Shown here: positions 32,601 through 44,600 of the stretch, in pieces | Numbering within the stretch: the stretch's first letter is position 1 | How the letters are laid out: each line of letters begins with the position of its first letter | Origin: Lepidostoma basale | Lineage: Eukaryota > Arthropoda > Insecta > Trichoptera > Lepidostomatidae | Assembly: GCA_022606425.2 (NCBI GenBank) | Contig: JAHDVF020000186.1 | Span: forward strand, 124,001-188,000 | Direction of reading: 5' to 3' | DNA length: 64,000 nt | Translations under genes and position numbers: made by a program | Notes under the pieces: generated by a model | Told to the model about the DNA's origin: nothing | What the model saw: the letters and a program-made list of their open reading frames with translations, nothing else | The model's database searches: none

Positions 32601-35600
32601 GTACACCCCCACCACGCGAGCCGCGATCACATCGCCAAACACTGTACCTGGAGTCGAGGAGTTCACCAGAAGCGATGTCAGGACCAAGCCATGTTTCAGA
32701 TATAGCCAAAATGGAATAGTCACCAATTGAGGAATTGTGAGAAAAGACATCAGTTTTAGTACGCAAACCCCTGGTATTCTGCAGGTAAATATTAAGGGCC
32801 TCGCCTAGTCCGAAGTTTGAAAATGAAATTGAATAAAGTATGCATTGAATGTAATAAAGACACAAGTACACTGCGGAAAGGTGATGCTGTTACAGGAACC
32901 ACCGCACAGAGACGACGAATGCCGGACATGTATGGAGCAAAAGAGGTGCTATAAAAAGATATAAGTAGTAATATAAATATTAATTGGAATGAGCAAAAAC
33001 AAATCAAGATAAAACTGTTAAAATTAAAATTATATGATGCTTCTCTCGAGGGACTGGATACTCTTGATTGCAATCGCCGGGGAACCGTCGCTCTTTCGAA
33101 CCAATACTGAGCCGCCCCTCGTCCAGGTATAGCGAAATCCCTTTTCCTTACATCTCAAACGTGCAGCATGGAATATTTGCTTGTTAAGGATAGAGAGGTG
33201 CTCGTTGACAAAGAGAGGCACAGGAGAGCCAGAAATCCCCAAATCGCCAGTGGATAGACCACGCTTCCTTCTAATAGCAGCAATCAGGGAATCCTTCACC
33301 ATCCTGTTGTGAAACTGGACTATTATCGGCCTTGGTCGACCAGATACCGGAGACTTCAGGGCGACTCTTGTGACATGGTCAATGTCCCGTACCTCGAGGC
33401 TGACCTCCAGTTGTTTAGCTATTTTGATGACCATGTCAAAAAGGCACTCGTTGTTGCGCTCTGGAAGTCCGGTTATTTCGACGTTACAAATACGCGCCCG
33501 CTGATCCGCATCATTAGCCCTCCGCTCCAGCTCCTCCACTCTGCAGCTCAATTGTGACACGGAACTCTCAACTCCATCAACCTTCTTTAGCCTGTCGTCA
33601 AAGGTTGATAATCTCTTCTCAAAGTCTTCCATCCGACCATCGACGTACGAGAGAGATTTGGTGAAAGAACTCATTTCGTCTTTTATGGCCTGAATGTCAG
33701 ACCTTATCGAAGAAATGCTGCGGAGTTCACTTCTAATGGCTTTAAGTTCCGCCATGATTCCTGCATTTGCTGAGGAAATGCAAGATTCGGACAATGCAGA
33801 CTGTGGAGTGTTATCCTGTGTTTTCTTTGGTGGCGCCATTTATGAAATTATATTCAGTGTAGGGGTAACTTTATTAATTCTATAAGGTAGGTACTCTATA
33901 GAATTCTATATTTATAAATAGTTGAGTTGTCTATGGACTACTGAGAATAGACAAAACGAAACAAAACAATGGTGGGTAGATATAAATTTTGACACTTGTT
34001 TTTAAATCACTTTAAGTAGAAATATACTTATAGATATACACGAATTAATACATTACACTTCAAAAACATATCAAAAACAACCGCCCCACCAAAATTGATT
34101 CCAAAAATAGCCGATCGATCACGTAAACACCAAAAACAAAGCGGAGCGATTACACTTAGCAACTGTCAAAGTGATACACCACAGATGAATTTAGGAGGTC
34201 TTCCACGAGGACGAGTCCTATGAGGCTGATTATGCAACGCAATATGGGGGAGTCTGGTGGTGTCCATTCTTTGAACATGCCCGTACCAGTCCCTTTTTCG
34301 CTATCTGCTCCATCTTATAATATCCTCAACCATTTAATGATAATGGGGTTCCAACAAGTAAAATATTGATCAGTAGTCGTTGGAATTCAATCGATGGGTG
34401 TAATAGAAACATTCAAACGCTTATATAGAAAACAGACGCTACGACGATTATTGCTAGCAGACGAAAATGATGACGAATCAGTTAACAGTGTCCACAAGAA
34501 AATAAACACAAGGAATTCTTTAGATGTGTCAACTTTGAAAAAAATCATGGATTTTTTTTTAAAGATCAGTAAGTTTCAGTAACGCAGTAGAAGGTGATAT
34601 AGGAGACATCGCGGAAACAATAGCTCAGATTTCAATACGTGCTGCTTGCGACGAAGAAGATGTAACTGAGGGGTTAAATTGCGATCCAAACGATCCTGGA
34701 ATCCAAATTTTGAATGATGGGGAAATAATTTAAGAAATATCTGTCTCAAAGGAACACGATCATGAAGACGAAGAAGATATTGGTCCTACACATTCTGAAG
34801 CTTTTCAGTTTTTAGATGTCGCCAAAGTCGTTTGAGAGTCAAAAATAGTGTATTTCAGGACAACTTGTATGTCTTTTAAAAAGAAAAGAAAATCTAGCTT
34901 TAGCAGAAATCGATAATTGATTTTTTTAATAAAAAAATAATTATCAATAAAGATATTCTAAAATTATTCATACTGAATATTACTTGTCTTTTCTGTCAAT
35001 TATACTTTTTTTCTATAATATTATCCGGATTTGTCCTTATCCAGACTACCTTCATCCCCAATTATACCTGATAATCGAGGTTCTACTGTAAGTACTTAAG
35101 ATGCGAACGGCGTACCCTTGATGGGGGGCTGCAGGCAGGCGCGCACGGCGGCTGCCGTGATGCTGGGGAAGACGCGCACGGGGGCCACGTCCTGGCAGAG
35201 GGAGGTGTGCGCGCGGAAGGCCTGGATGGCGGACGGCCGGAAGACGGTGCGCGAGGACACGCTCAGCGTCAGGCCGGACACGGCCAGCGGCTCGCAGTTG
35301 GGGGAGTTGAACGCGTCGAAGTTGTCGGCCGATACTTTTGAAGTCCTGAAATACACATTCATTATAATCGTAATATAAATAGGCGAAAACCGAAAAAAAT
35401 AGAACGAGAATATTTTGAATACAAGAGAAATACTTCGAATGCGCATGCGCGATTTGAGCGCGCATGCTCGGTAACGTTATTTTAGTGCGCATGCTCGTTA
35501 ACATTATTTTAGTGCGCATGCTCGGTAAAGTTTTGACAGTCAGAAAACAAGTCGATTTTCTAATTTTAAAAGGTTTGAAAAAATATATACACATTAAAAG

Positions 35601-38600
35601 ATAAAACTTATAACTGATTCGAGGTTTTTAAGAGTATAAAATCTCGTAAAAAGAGAGCCGTTCGTGGAGCACTAACCTCCAATTAATTATTAGATTTTGA
35701 AAAACAGAAATGTGATCTTTTCACGATGTCGAAAACACGAAAGTATTAAAGCCAGTACCTATATCTGAAACAAGTCTTAAAGGAAAACTTTATCGTAGAT
35801 TTATATTGAACAAAAGCAATGTTTATACACACAACATCCTGTAAAGAGAGAGAGACGCCACAGACAATAACCCTCCACCCCACCCTTGCCTATGCGTTTT
35901 GACCCGTTTCCGCCCCCTTTAGGAACCGATGGATTAATTGTAGTATATATTTCAGGATTAAAATAAATTCATATGAAACATATTTGACTATAATTACCTG
36001 TTTCCTCTATAGAGTTTGTTCCCGAAAAACAGTGTCACTTCGGGAATATCGTGGGTACTGGCCAAGATTAACGCGGAGACAAAATTATCTGCGCCGTCAC
36101 TGCGTGGCTCAAATATTGGGATCTGAAAAAAAGTTTTTTAAATCATTAAAATGAAATGTCTTTTTAATAAAATTAAAATAAAATGTTTAGATGAAAAATG
36201 TGTTTCTTTTTTATATATAAAAGTTAAAGTTGTGGAAAATCTGTATATGATATAGTGTCGAATGAAAATATAAGAAGTGAAAGCGGTGCGAATGAAAGTG
36301 TTATGAATAAAATAAGTAAAGGATCATTAAGATGGTTTGTACTCATGGAAATAATGAATGAATAAAGAATTGTAAAAAGGTATATGTTAACGATGTAAAT
36401 GAAACTAGAAATAAAGAAAGACCGAGGAAAACGTGCCACGTTCAAATAAATCAAATTATAAGGAGTCGGAGAAATCGACGAGCGTGAGATATGATAGAGT
36501 GTCGAATGAAAATATAAGAAGTGAATGCGGTGCGAATGATGGTGTTATGAACAAAATAGTGAATGGATCATTAAGATGGTTTGGACACATGGAAAAAAGA
36601 GTGAAGAAAGAATGGTTAAAAAAATATATGTTAACGATGTAAATGGAACTAGAAATAGAGGAAGATCGAGGAAAACGTGCCACGTACAAATAAATCTAAT
36701 CATCGGAGAAATAGGAATCGGAGAAATAGTCGTGCGTGCGTGACACGATGTATGAATGTTGAGGAAGCGAAAAAAATATGTCAGGAAACAAAAATGTGGC
36801 AGTCCATTCTTTCTGCCTCCCCCTACGGATAGGCGTGATAGTTAGTTAGTTAGTTTTTTTTATTTTCTCACCTGCGATCCAGTGACCACCACTGGTTTCC
36901 CGAGGTTCTCCAGCAGAAAGGAGAGCGCCGAGGCCGTGTAGGACATGGTGTCCGTCCCGTGGAGTACCACGAACCCGTCATAGTGCGTGTAGTGTTTCTG
37001 GAAATAAATACAAACAAATATAATGACGACGAGACAGATGGCGAGACAGTTGGACATCTGCATCCCAGGAACAGGCTCCGAGAAATAACAGGACACAGTC
37101 CTAAATAAAGCAGAAGAAGAAGAGGAGAATGAAATAAAAAATAAAAAAAATAACTTCATAGGTTTATATTTATTATATACCGTGGACCGATAGGGTCAGT
37201 AATGCAGACGTACTACAGAGAGCCAGAGCCAATAGAGAGCTGTTGTCGAGTGTGAAAATTAGAAAGGTCTCATATTTGGGTCATGCGCTAAGGAGAGAAA
37301 AATACCACCTCCTTCGACTGATATTAATGGGTAAAGTGGAGGGACGTCGGGGAGTTGGTAGAAAGCAGCTGTCCTGGCTGCAGATCACCAAAGAGTGGAC
37401 AAGGAATAACAAGAGTTCAGAACCTGTTTCAAGTGGCGCATGACAGAGATTCCTTTGCTGCAGTGATCGCCAACGTTGGGGGGACCTGACACGGCACCGA
37501 AAGAAGAATATAATATAACACGTAAGTGACATGTCTCGTTTTGATATAGCATTATCAAATAACATTTGATAAAATCCTAACAAGGCGAACCATAAAATAC
37601 AATAATGCTTCTTGAAAATAAGCGTTTTCATCAAAATAAAAATACCTATATGAAATCCTTTTTAGAAAAATGTGTCTATATTTATCACCAAAATATAGCA
37701 ACATTTATTAAACACTTTGTATAAACGTATTTTTAGATTAAAAACCAAAAACAAACCATCCCGCCGTTTCTCCGCAGGGGTAGGCAGAGAGAATGGACCG
37801 CCACACTACTCTATCCTGACACACTTCTCTATCTTCCTCCACATTAATATAACGAGTCATACGCGCACGTCGATTCTTCCGACTTCCAACATGAACTACT
37901 TTTCAAATTTGATTAATTTGGTCATGCCATAATTTCTTCGGTCTACCTCGACTCTGTACTTCATTTATATCGTAAACGTATACTTTCTTAACCATTCTTT
38001 CACCACCCATACGCTTCATATGTCCGAACCACGCCTCAATGCTTTCATAATTTTGTACATAATACCTTCTTCCGCTCTACATTGTTTTCTTAAGATTTTC
38101 TTGAGATTCTGTCGTACATCGTTCTACTACACATACGTCTCATATCTACCGCATTTATTCTGCTCTCATTCTTCTTCTGCCAATTCCATGCATCGGTTCC
38201 ATACATAAGGGTTGGGACCAGAGCTCCATTGTGAACGACCGTTTTCACTTTCATTTTAGATTGTAAAGATGTGTGAACGCCGTAAACAGAACTTGAAATA
38301 GAGGAAGACCGACGAAAACATGGTATGATCAAATTAATCAAATATTAAGCGTTGGCCACGTGAGTCAGGGAAATCGACGTGCGTGATTTACACGATATAT
38401 GAATGTTGAGAAAGTAAGAGAAGAGTCAGGACTGAACAGTATGGCGGTATATTATTTCTGCCTACTCCTAGAAGTAGACGGCGTGATGGTTAGTTAGTTA
38501 TTAAGTTATTTATACCTACTCGTATCTTAATGTATGGCTGCGAGACATGGTGCCTATCCGAAAGAGATAAACGGAGACTTGAGGCTTTTGAGATGTGGTC

Positions 38601-41600
38601 CTATAGAAGACTATTAGGAATTTCCTGGAGAGACCACATTACAAACGAGGAGGTTCTCTAAAGAATCGAAGGAGGAAGGCACCTGCTGAGGACCTTATCC
38701 GAAAGGCGTGCAAGATGGATCGGCCATGTAATACGACAAGAAGGCCTCTTGCATGCCATAATGGAGGGTATGACCGAGGGGACAAACTCTAGGGGATGCC
38801 CACGCCGAGAGTACCTGGAGGACCTGTTGGTGGACGTGCGCTGCTCATCATATGCAGATTTCAAAAGAGCCGCACAAGACAGGGAAGAATAGAGGAAATT
38901 GCTGCAAACTAATCCCAGTATGGAAACCAGAGAAGAAGACCTACTCGTATTTGTTGTTATTACACTTATAAATAACATTAATTTACGTTGACACGCAATA
39001 TAAAAATAATGTAATTAGAATGGCGGTAATCCTAGCGACACCGTTATTTGCTATTCTTATTATTTATCTAATTCTAGAATCCAAACATGTTGTTTTGATA
39101 TATACTGAAAAAATAATCATGTAGAATAAACACACGTGTAGCAAAGTATGTGATATTACTATCTACGGTCGACTCCATCCTTCGAGTCAGCATTATAATA
39201 TATTTGTATTTGGCAAAAAAAAAGATTTTACAAAATATTTTTGAATACTTATTCGAATACAATAATTTCACGATCAAGATAATGCATCAATTTATTTATG
39301 AACAAAGATCGCTAACTACAAAAACTTTGATGTCACATTAAATACATAATTTAACTTTTATTTGTTTTGTTTTAAACACTGACAGTTTACTTTAAATAAG
39401 TACTGTTCATATACTTAAGATATTTTAAATCGAATTCTTAATTTTCCAAAGGAACATTACTAATATAATATATAAATATTTAAAATTAAATTTAGAAGGA
39501 AGTGTACACTCGGGAACACAAGAACAAGAACGACGTTAAGGAGGCTGAATACTCCTCAAATATAAGTACTTATGTGATTGTATAAATACCTACAATAAAT
39601 GAATCGTGTTTTTCAGAAGTAGCACACATCCAAGTAACCTCAACTTTACAGGACGGACAAAAAACTGTCTGGTACAAAATTTTCCTACAATACTCGTATA
39701 TATATTTTTTTCAATACACATTTGTCTATTTTACTCCCTATGACAAATGTGTATTGAAAAAAAATATATATTGTAGGAATATTTTGTACCAGACAGTTTT
39801 TTGTCCGTCCTGTAAAGTTGAGGTTACTTGGATGTGTGCTACTTCTGAAAAACACTTCAAATACAATTAAAACCATAATTAAAAATAATGGTAATACATT
39901 TTTGTTACCATTATTAATAAATATAGTTTAAATTATACTAATATATAGAATTAAAACTATAGTAAATAATATTTTTAATGAAATTTAATATCCAAACTAA
40001 CATTAGTAAAGCAATTTTCTAACCTCAAATCAAAATAATAATTAATGATACAAAAATTTTATACGTTAATAATTTAAAATAATATCAACAGATTTTCCGT
40101 TTGATGTTAGACCCGCGTTTTATTCAAATAATAATCTAGGTAAATTAATAATTAATCTTGAATATAAATATGATAAAATAATATATTGTTTCTTGAACAA
40201 TGATGTAAAACTCCATATTAAATAATTGATACGAATGAAAACGTCTATTCATTAGAAGTTTTTTTTATTTTATGTCAATGACATGTATCGCCTGTCTAAG
40301 GCATTATCAAATGTATTGAAATATGGAGATATGGAGCGCATGGATGGAGAAAGAATGATAAAGAAAGTATACGTTAACGATGTAAATGGAGTACGGAATC
40401 GAGGCAGACCGAGGAAAACATGGCATGACCAATTTAATCTAATTTTAAAGATTGGTCATGTAAGAAATCGGAAGAATCGACGTGCGTGTATGACTTGTTG
40501 TATGAATGTGAAGGAAGCTAGAGAGGTGTGCCAGGATAGAGTAGTGTGGCGGTCTATTCTCTCTGCCTACCCCTGCGGAGAAACGGCGTGATGGCTTGTT
40601 GTTTTAATAAACATTTAATAATAGATGAACTTCGTGGCCGAAGGTTCCGGGTTTGATTCCCGACGAGGGCAAGGTGATTGTCACACTGTCTTTGGTCTGG
40701 TGTAGAATTCACGTGACAATAAAATGGCGATTGATTAGCTACCTATCACATGTCACGAGAATCACTATGATAACTATAAATACCCATTACAACGATTTGG
40801 CTCATGCTGTCATGATGTAAAGGGCGATTCAACAAAAAAATAATAATAATAATGCCTTAGACAGGCGAAACATTTCATTCACATAAATCATAATAAAACT
40901 TCTAGAAAACAGACGTATTCATTCGTATTTATTATGATAAATTAATCCAATCGGGGGTTAACAAACTAAAAGGCAAAGATAACTAACTAACTAACTAACC
41001 ATCACGCCGTCTCCCCGAAAGGGTAGGCAGAAAGAATGGACTGTCACACTTTTACTGATGCGGCACTCCATCCTTCTCTTTTCGCTCCGCGGGAGACGCG
41101 GTGTGATGGGTTGCGAACCTCAAAGGCAAAGATTGTTCATCGCATTTCAATTTGTAAACTCTAAAATTTCGTCGCAATTGATTCAGTAGAGTCTATCGGT
41201 CTTTATTTATTATATAAAGATGAATCAAATATGATTATATACAAAACGCCTTGCTTTATTTGTTTTTGAATGTATACAAATACTGGATTTTACCGATTGT
41301 GGGTTAATCATTTAATGCTTACATATATTCTTAATAGATGCCGCTAGTGTAGATTCACCTAAAAAATTAGAAGTGTGTCTCAACATGGTAGCATTTATAC
41401 ATCTTTCAAAAAAATTGTCAGATGTGGTGATCGTAAGAAGGGCGCAACGGGGAATGCTGTTAACATAAAGATATCACTCAGCCCAACCAATGACAGGTCA
41501 TAAGTCCTATAAACGCCTCGACCACCATATTCTGTTTCCAAAAACAATTAACATCGTCGTCTCTATTGAGATTCAATTAATCCTTAACCTTGCTTTATAT

Positions 41601-44600
41601 TTTGTATTGACTCTTCATCTGGAACTGACTGTATTCGATACAAAGGGAACCATATACAAACCTGCGATGTTATCGTGTAAACAATACTATTTGACCTGCC
41701 CGTATTTATTGGCTGGGACGATCCTAATTGGGAGATCAAACACATCTCCGTGCGAATGGACCCGATCTCTAATAACTCAATTATCGCCGCATCCGATGGT
41801 TCTATTATTCGCAACAACAGAAAAGATCTCAGGTGACCGGCGATAATTCAATTAAACCACTTCTTGTTGTGATCGGGCGTTATTAATAAGCACTCTTCGC
41901 TGGTGTCTATGCAAACAGAGCGTCAAAATGGCGTGTGAATTGAAAAATATAACTAGGAAAATGTTTGTCCCTCCAATTAGGCGCGTTAAATAAAAGCTCT
42001 AATGACTTGAAGTGATACGGTGAGATATACAGTAGAACCCCTCTTAACCGACCTCGGATCAACCGGTCCTCGGATTAATTGGCCTTTCATATAATAGATA
42101 GCATAGAAGAAATCGAATATCAAGCCATTATATACGATATACATCAGACTAGGCTTGCATTTAATAAAAGGTCGAAAATAATATAATCGAATAATATAGA
42201 CCTAAAACTGAGAATACTCCTCAAGACCTATGTATGGAGTATCTTGATGTAAGGCTGCGAGACATGGTGCCTATCCGAAAGAGATAAACGGAGACTAGAG
42301 GCTTTTGAGATGTGGTCCTATAGAGGACTATTAGAACTTTCCTGGAGAGACCACATTACAAATGAGGAGGTTCTCAAAAGAATCGAAGGAGGAAGGCACC
42401 TGCTCAGGACCTTGTCCGAAAGGCGTGCAAGATGGATCGGCCATGTAATACGACAAGAAGGCCTCTTGCATGCCATAATGGAGGGTATGACCGAGAGGAC
42501 AAACTCTAGGGGACACCCACGAGGGTACCTGGAGGACCTGTAGGTGGACGTGCGCTGCTCATCATATACAGATTTCAAAAGAGCCGCACAAGACAGGGAA
42601 GAATGGAAGAGAAGAATAGAGGAAATTGCCGCAAAAAGTGACGAAGGAATACGATTTTTTTTACGAATGAGGAATTAATCCCAATGTCATTGTGACAGAT
42701 TTGAGTTTTTGTCTTCATGGTGACCGTGATTTTTAGTTTTCTGTATTAATATGAAACTAACAATGCCCGAAGTTATAAGAATCAGTATAATAGAGACTAT
42801 TTTTAAAGTTAAAGCCTTATTGTGCAGAAGAACAGAAAATAATTGCATCATTAATTGCATTCGAAAATGTCAACGCGCGTGTTGGTCAAATGGCAGTTGT
42901 TATAAATTATATATATTTTTCAAAAGTTTCCAACTATGCAGCAATTTTATTCAATAAATTAAAAGTATCTATATAATATTTATATGTGTGCACGAGTACC
43001 TATACTGGCGGCTAATGGGTTATTATTAGAATTAGTAATTTTATTGAGCGACGAATGTAATACAAAAAACTAATTTCGTAATAATTTAGAATCGATAATC
43101 AAATTACTTCAACTCTGGTATAATATTATCGCTCTACGAGTACTATTACATATAGCGATATCCCGTTATTAGAGACAGTTAGATCAAGAATTCTTTGCTC
43201 TAATGGATATAATTTTTCGAATAAACACGAGTTGCATTATTCGCAATTTTAATAGCAGTAGAATTTCAAAATTTATTTCACTTCCGGCAATATTAATTTC
43301 ATTTAAACATAATTATTTAATATTCGATAAAATTAAGGCTTTAGCGCTGTGGAATTCCGTAATGACGATATTTAAAAAAATTAAAACACTGTTTTTTTCA
43401 CTTTTGAGTTTATTTTTCCCGACATGTTTCGAAGGTTTTAGACCTCCATTGTCTTCTTCTTCTTCTTGCTCCTCCCCTATCGGAGGTTGGACTACATGGT
43501 TATTTTGCTTTTGATACAGCAACTCTAAACATGGATTGGTGCTGCAACTGAACCATTCTCCAAGGTTTTCTAGCCACGATTTTTGAAGTTAAATTTCTTT
43601 TGACTCGTTAAATATAAAGTTAAATGTAGAACTGCGCGCGCACTCTCTTACGGAAGTGCGACATGATGAAGTTAGCCATCAATGATAAATAACGACCGTG
43701 TGCCATTTAACTGTCATTGAACGATACATGAATGAAGTTAGTCGTAAAAAGTGTAAAATAGTATCAGCGAATTGTCGCATTTAGTGGGCTTATTTGTAAT
43801 ATAGGGTGTTTTTTTTAGAGGTTTTTATGTAACAATGAATATAAGGGTGTTTTTTTAGAGGTATACAAAATTCAAATGAAAAAAAAAATACATTAAAATA
43901 ATATTAATGTCTTATGATATTGACTTTATTTAATAAATCATTTTATGTCATTATTGTTTAAATATAATTTCGGGCAAATGAGCGCCACGGTTAGCTCGAA
44001 TGAAGCACAATCTTGAAGTCCAATTTTCGACACCTTTATCGAGCAAGTGGGTAAAATGGCAAAACGTTCTGACTACACATCAACTATCAACTGTCAAATT
44101 GACAGTCTATAAAAACGATGTTGCTAGTTTAAAAACAAAACCTCTAAAAAAACACCTTATATTATATTTGCGCAATATTATATTGTGAAAACTTATAATA
44201 ATAAGAAAAAAATCTGTACCAAATATATTAGTACGATAATTAGAATACTAGTAATACAAATCACAGTTTTTACATGATGAAGTTAGCCGTCAAAGGTAAA
44301 TAATTACATATCCCCTCTTCTTAATCCTAATTATACCCCCTCCACCTTTATACATAGCTCCACCCCCTAAGTTCATAATTAACCACGTTGTTTTATTTTA
44401 TTGTTGAAATTATGTACATTCATAAAGTTTATGTTATAACCGGAACATGTCTGTGTTAATAAAATTATTATATAAAATGTATATTTATTCCGATAAATAA
44501 TTAATTTTGTTTTGCCTCACCGGTCAGTGAAAAGTTTATCAGTGACATATCCTGTGTTTTAAAACATTAAATGTGTTTTTATTTTATTTTGTTTAGTTTA

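Larger units (their letters stand above)
29667..34188 (-). mobile_element. Full-length-looking Jockey/CR1-like LINE with two intact ORFs
   Basis: About 4.5 kb; poly-A tail seen as a T run at 29667-29690; attta at 29662-29666 and 34189-34193 is the likely target duplication. 5' UTR about 350 bases, ORF1 33030-33839, ORF2 29950-32871, 3' UTR about 260 bases. No stop or frameshift in either ORF, so the copy is young. It lies in ASPG intron 6, same direction as the gene. Confidence 0.88.
29575..34335 (-). mobile_element. Old LINE 3' fragment split by the full-length LINE
   Basis: Left part 29575-29666 and right part 34189-34335. Joined, they read ccttccatcatttaggaggt, matching the order seen in the uninterrupted relative at 3140-3170 (ccttccatatcttagacggc). 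Confidence 0.7.
40195..40950. mobile_element. Palindromic MITE opened by a LINE and a SINE
   Basis: Left half 40195-40315 ends cgcctgtctaaggcattatc; right half 40855-40950 begins aatgccttagacaggcg. Between them lie a LINE fragment (40316-40595) and a SINE (40625-40855). Related copies: 58.6-59.28, 60.79-60.9 and 62.69-62.87 kb. Confidence 0.7.

Noticed and set aside
34394..34582. Small host gene with [14 protein letters not shown]
   Set aside because: The motif and following acidic tail are those of a Tigger/pogo transposase C-terminus with stops.
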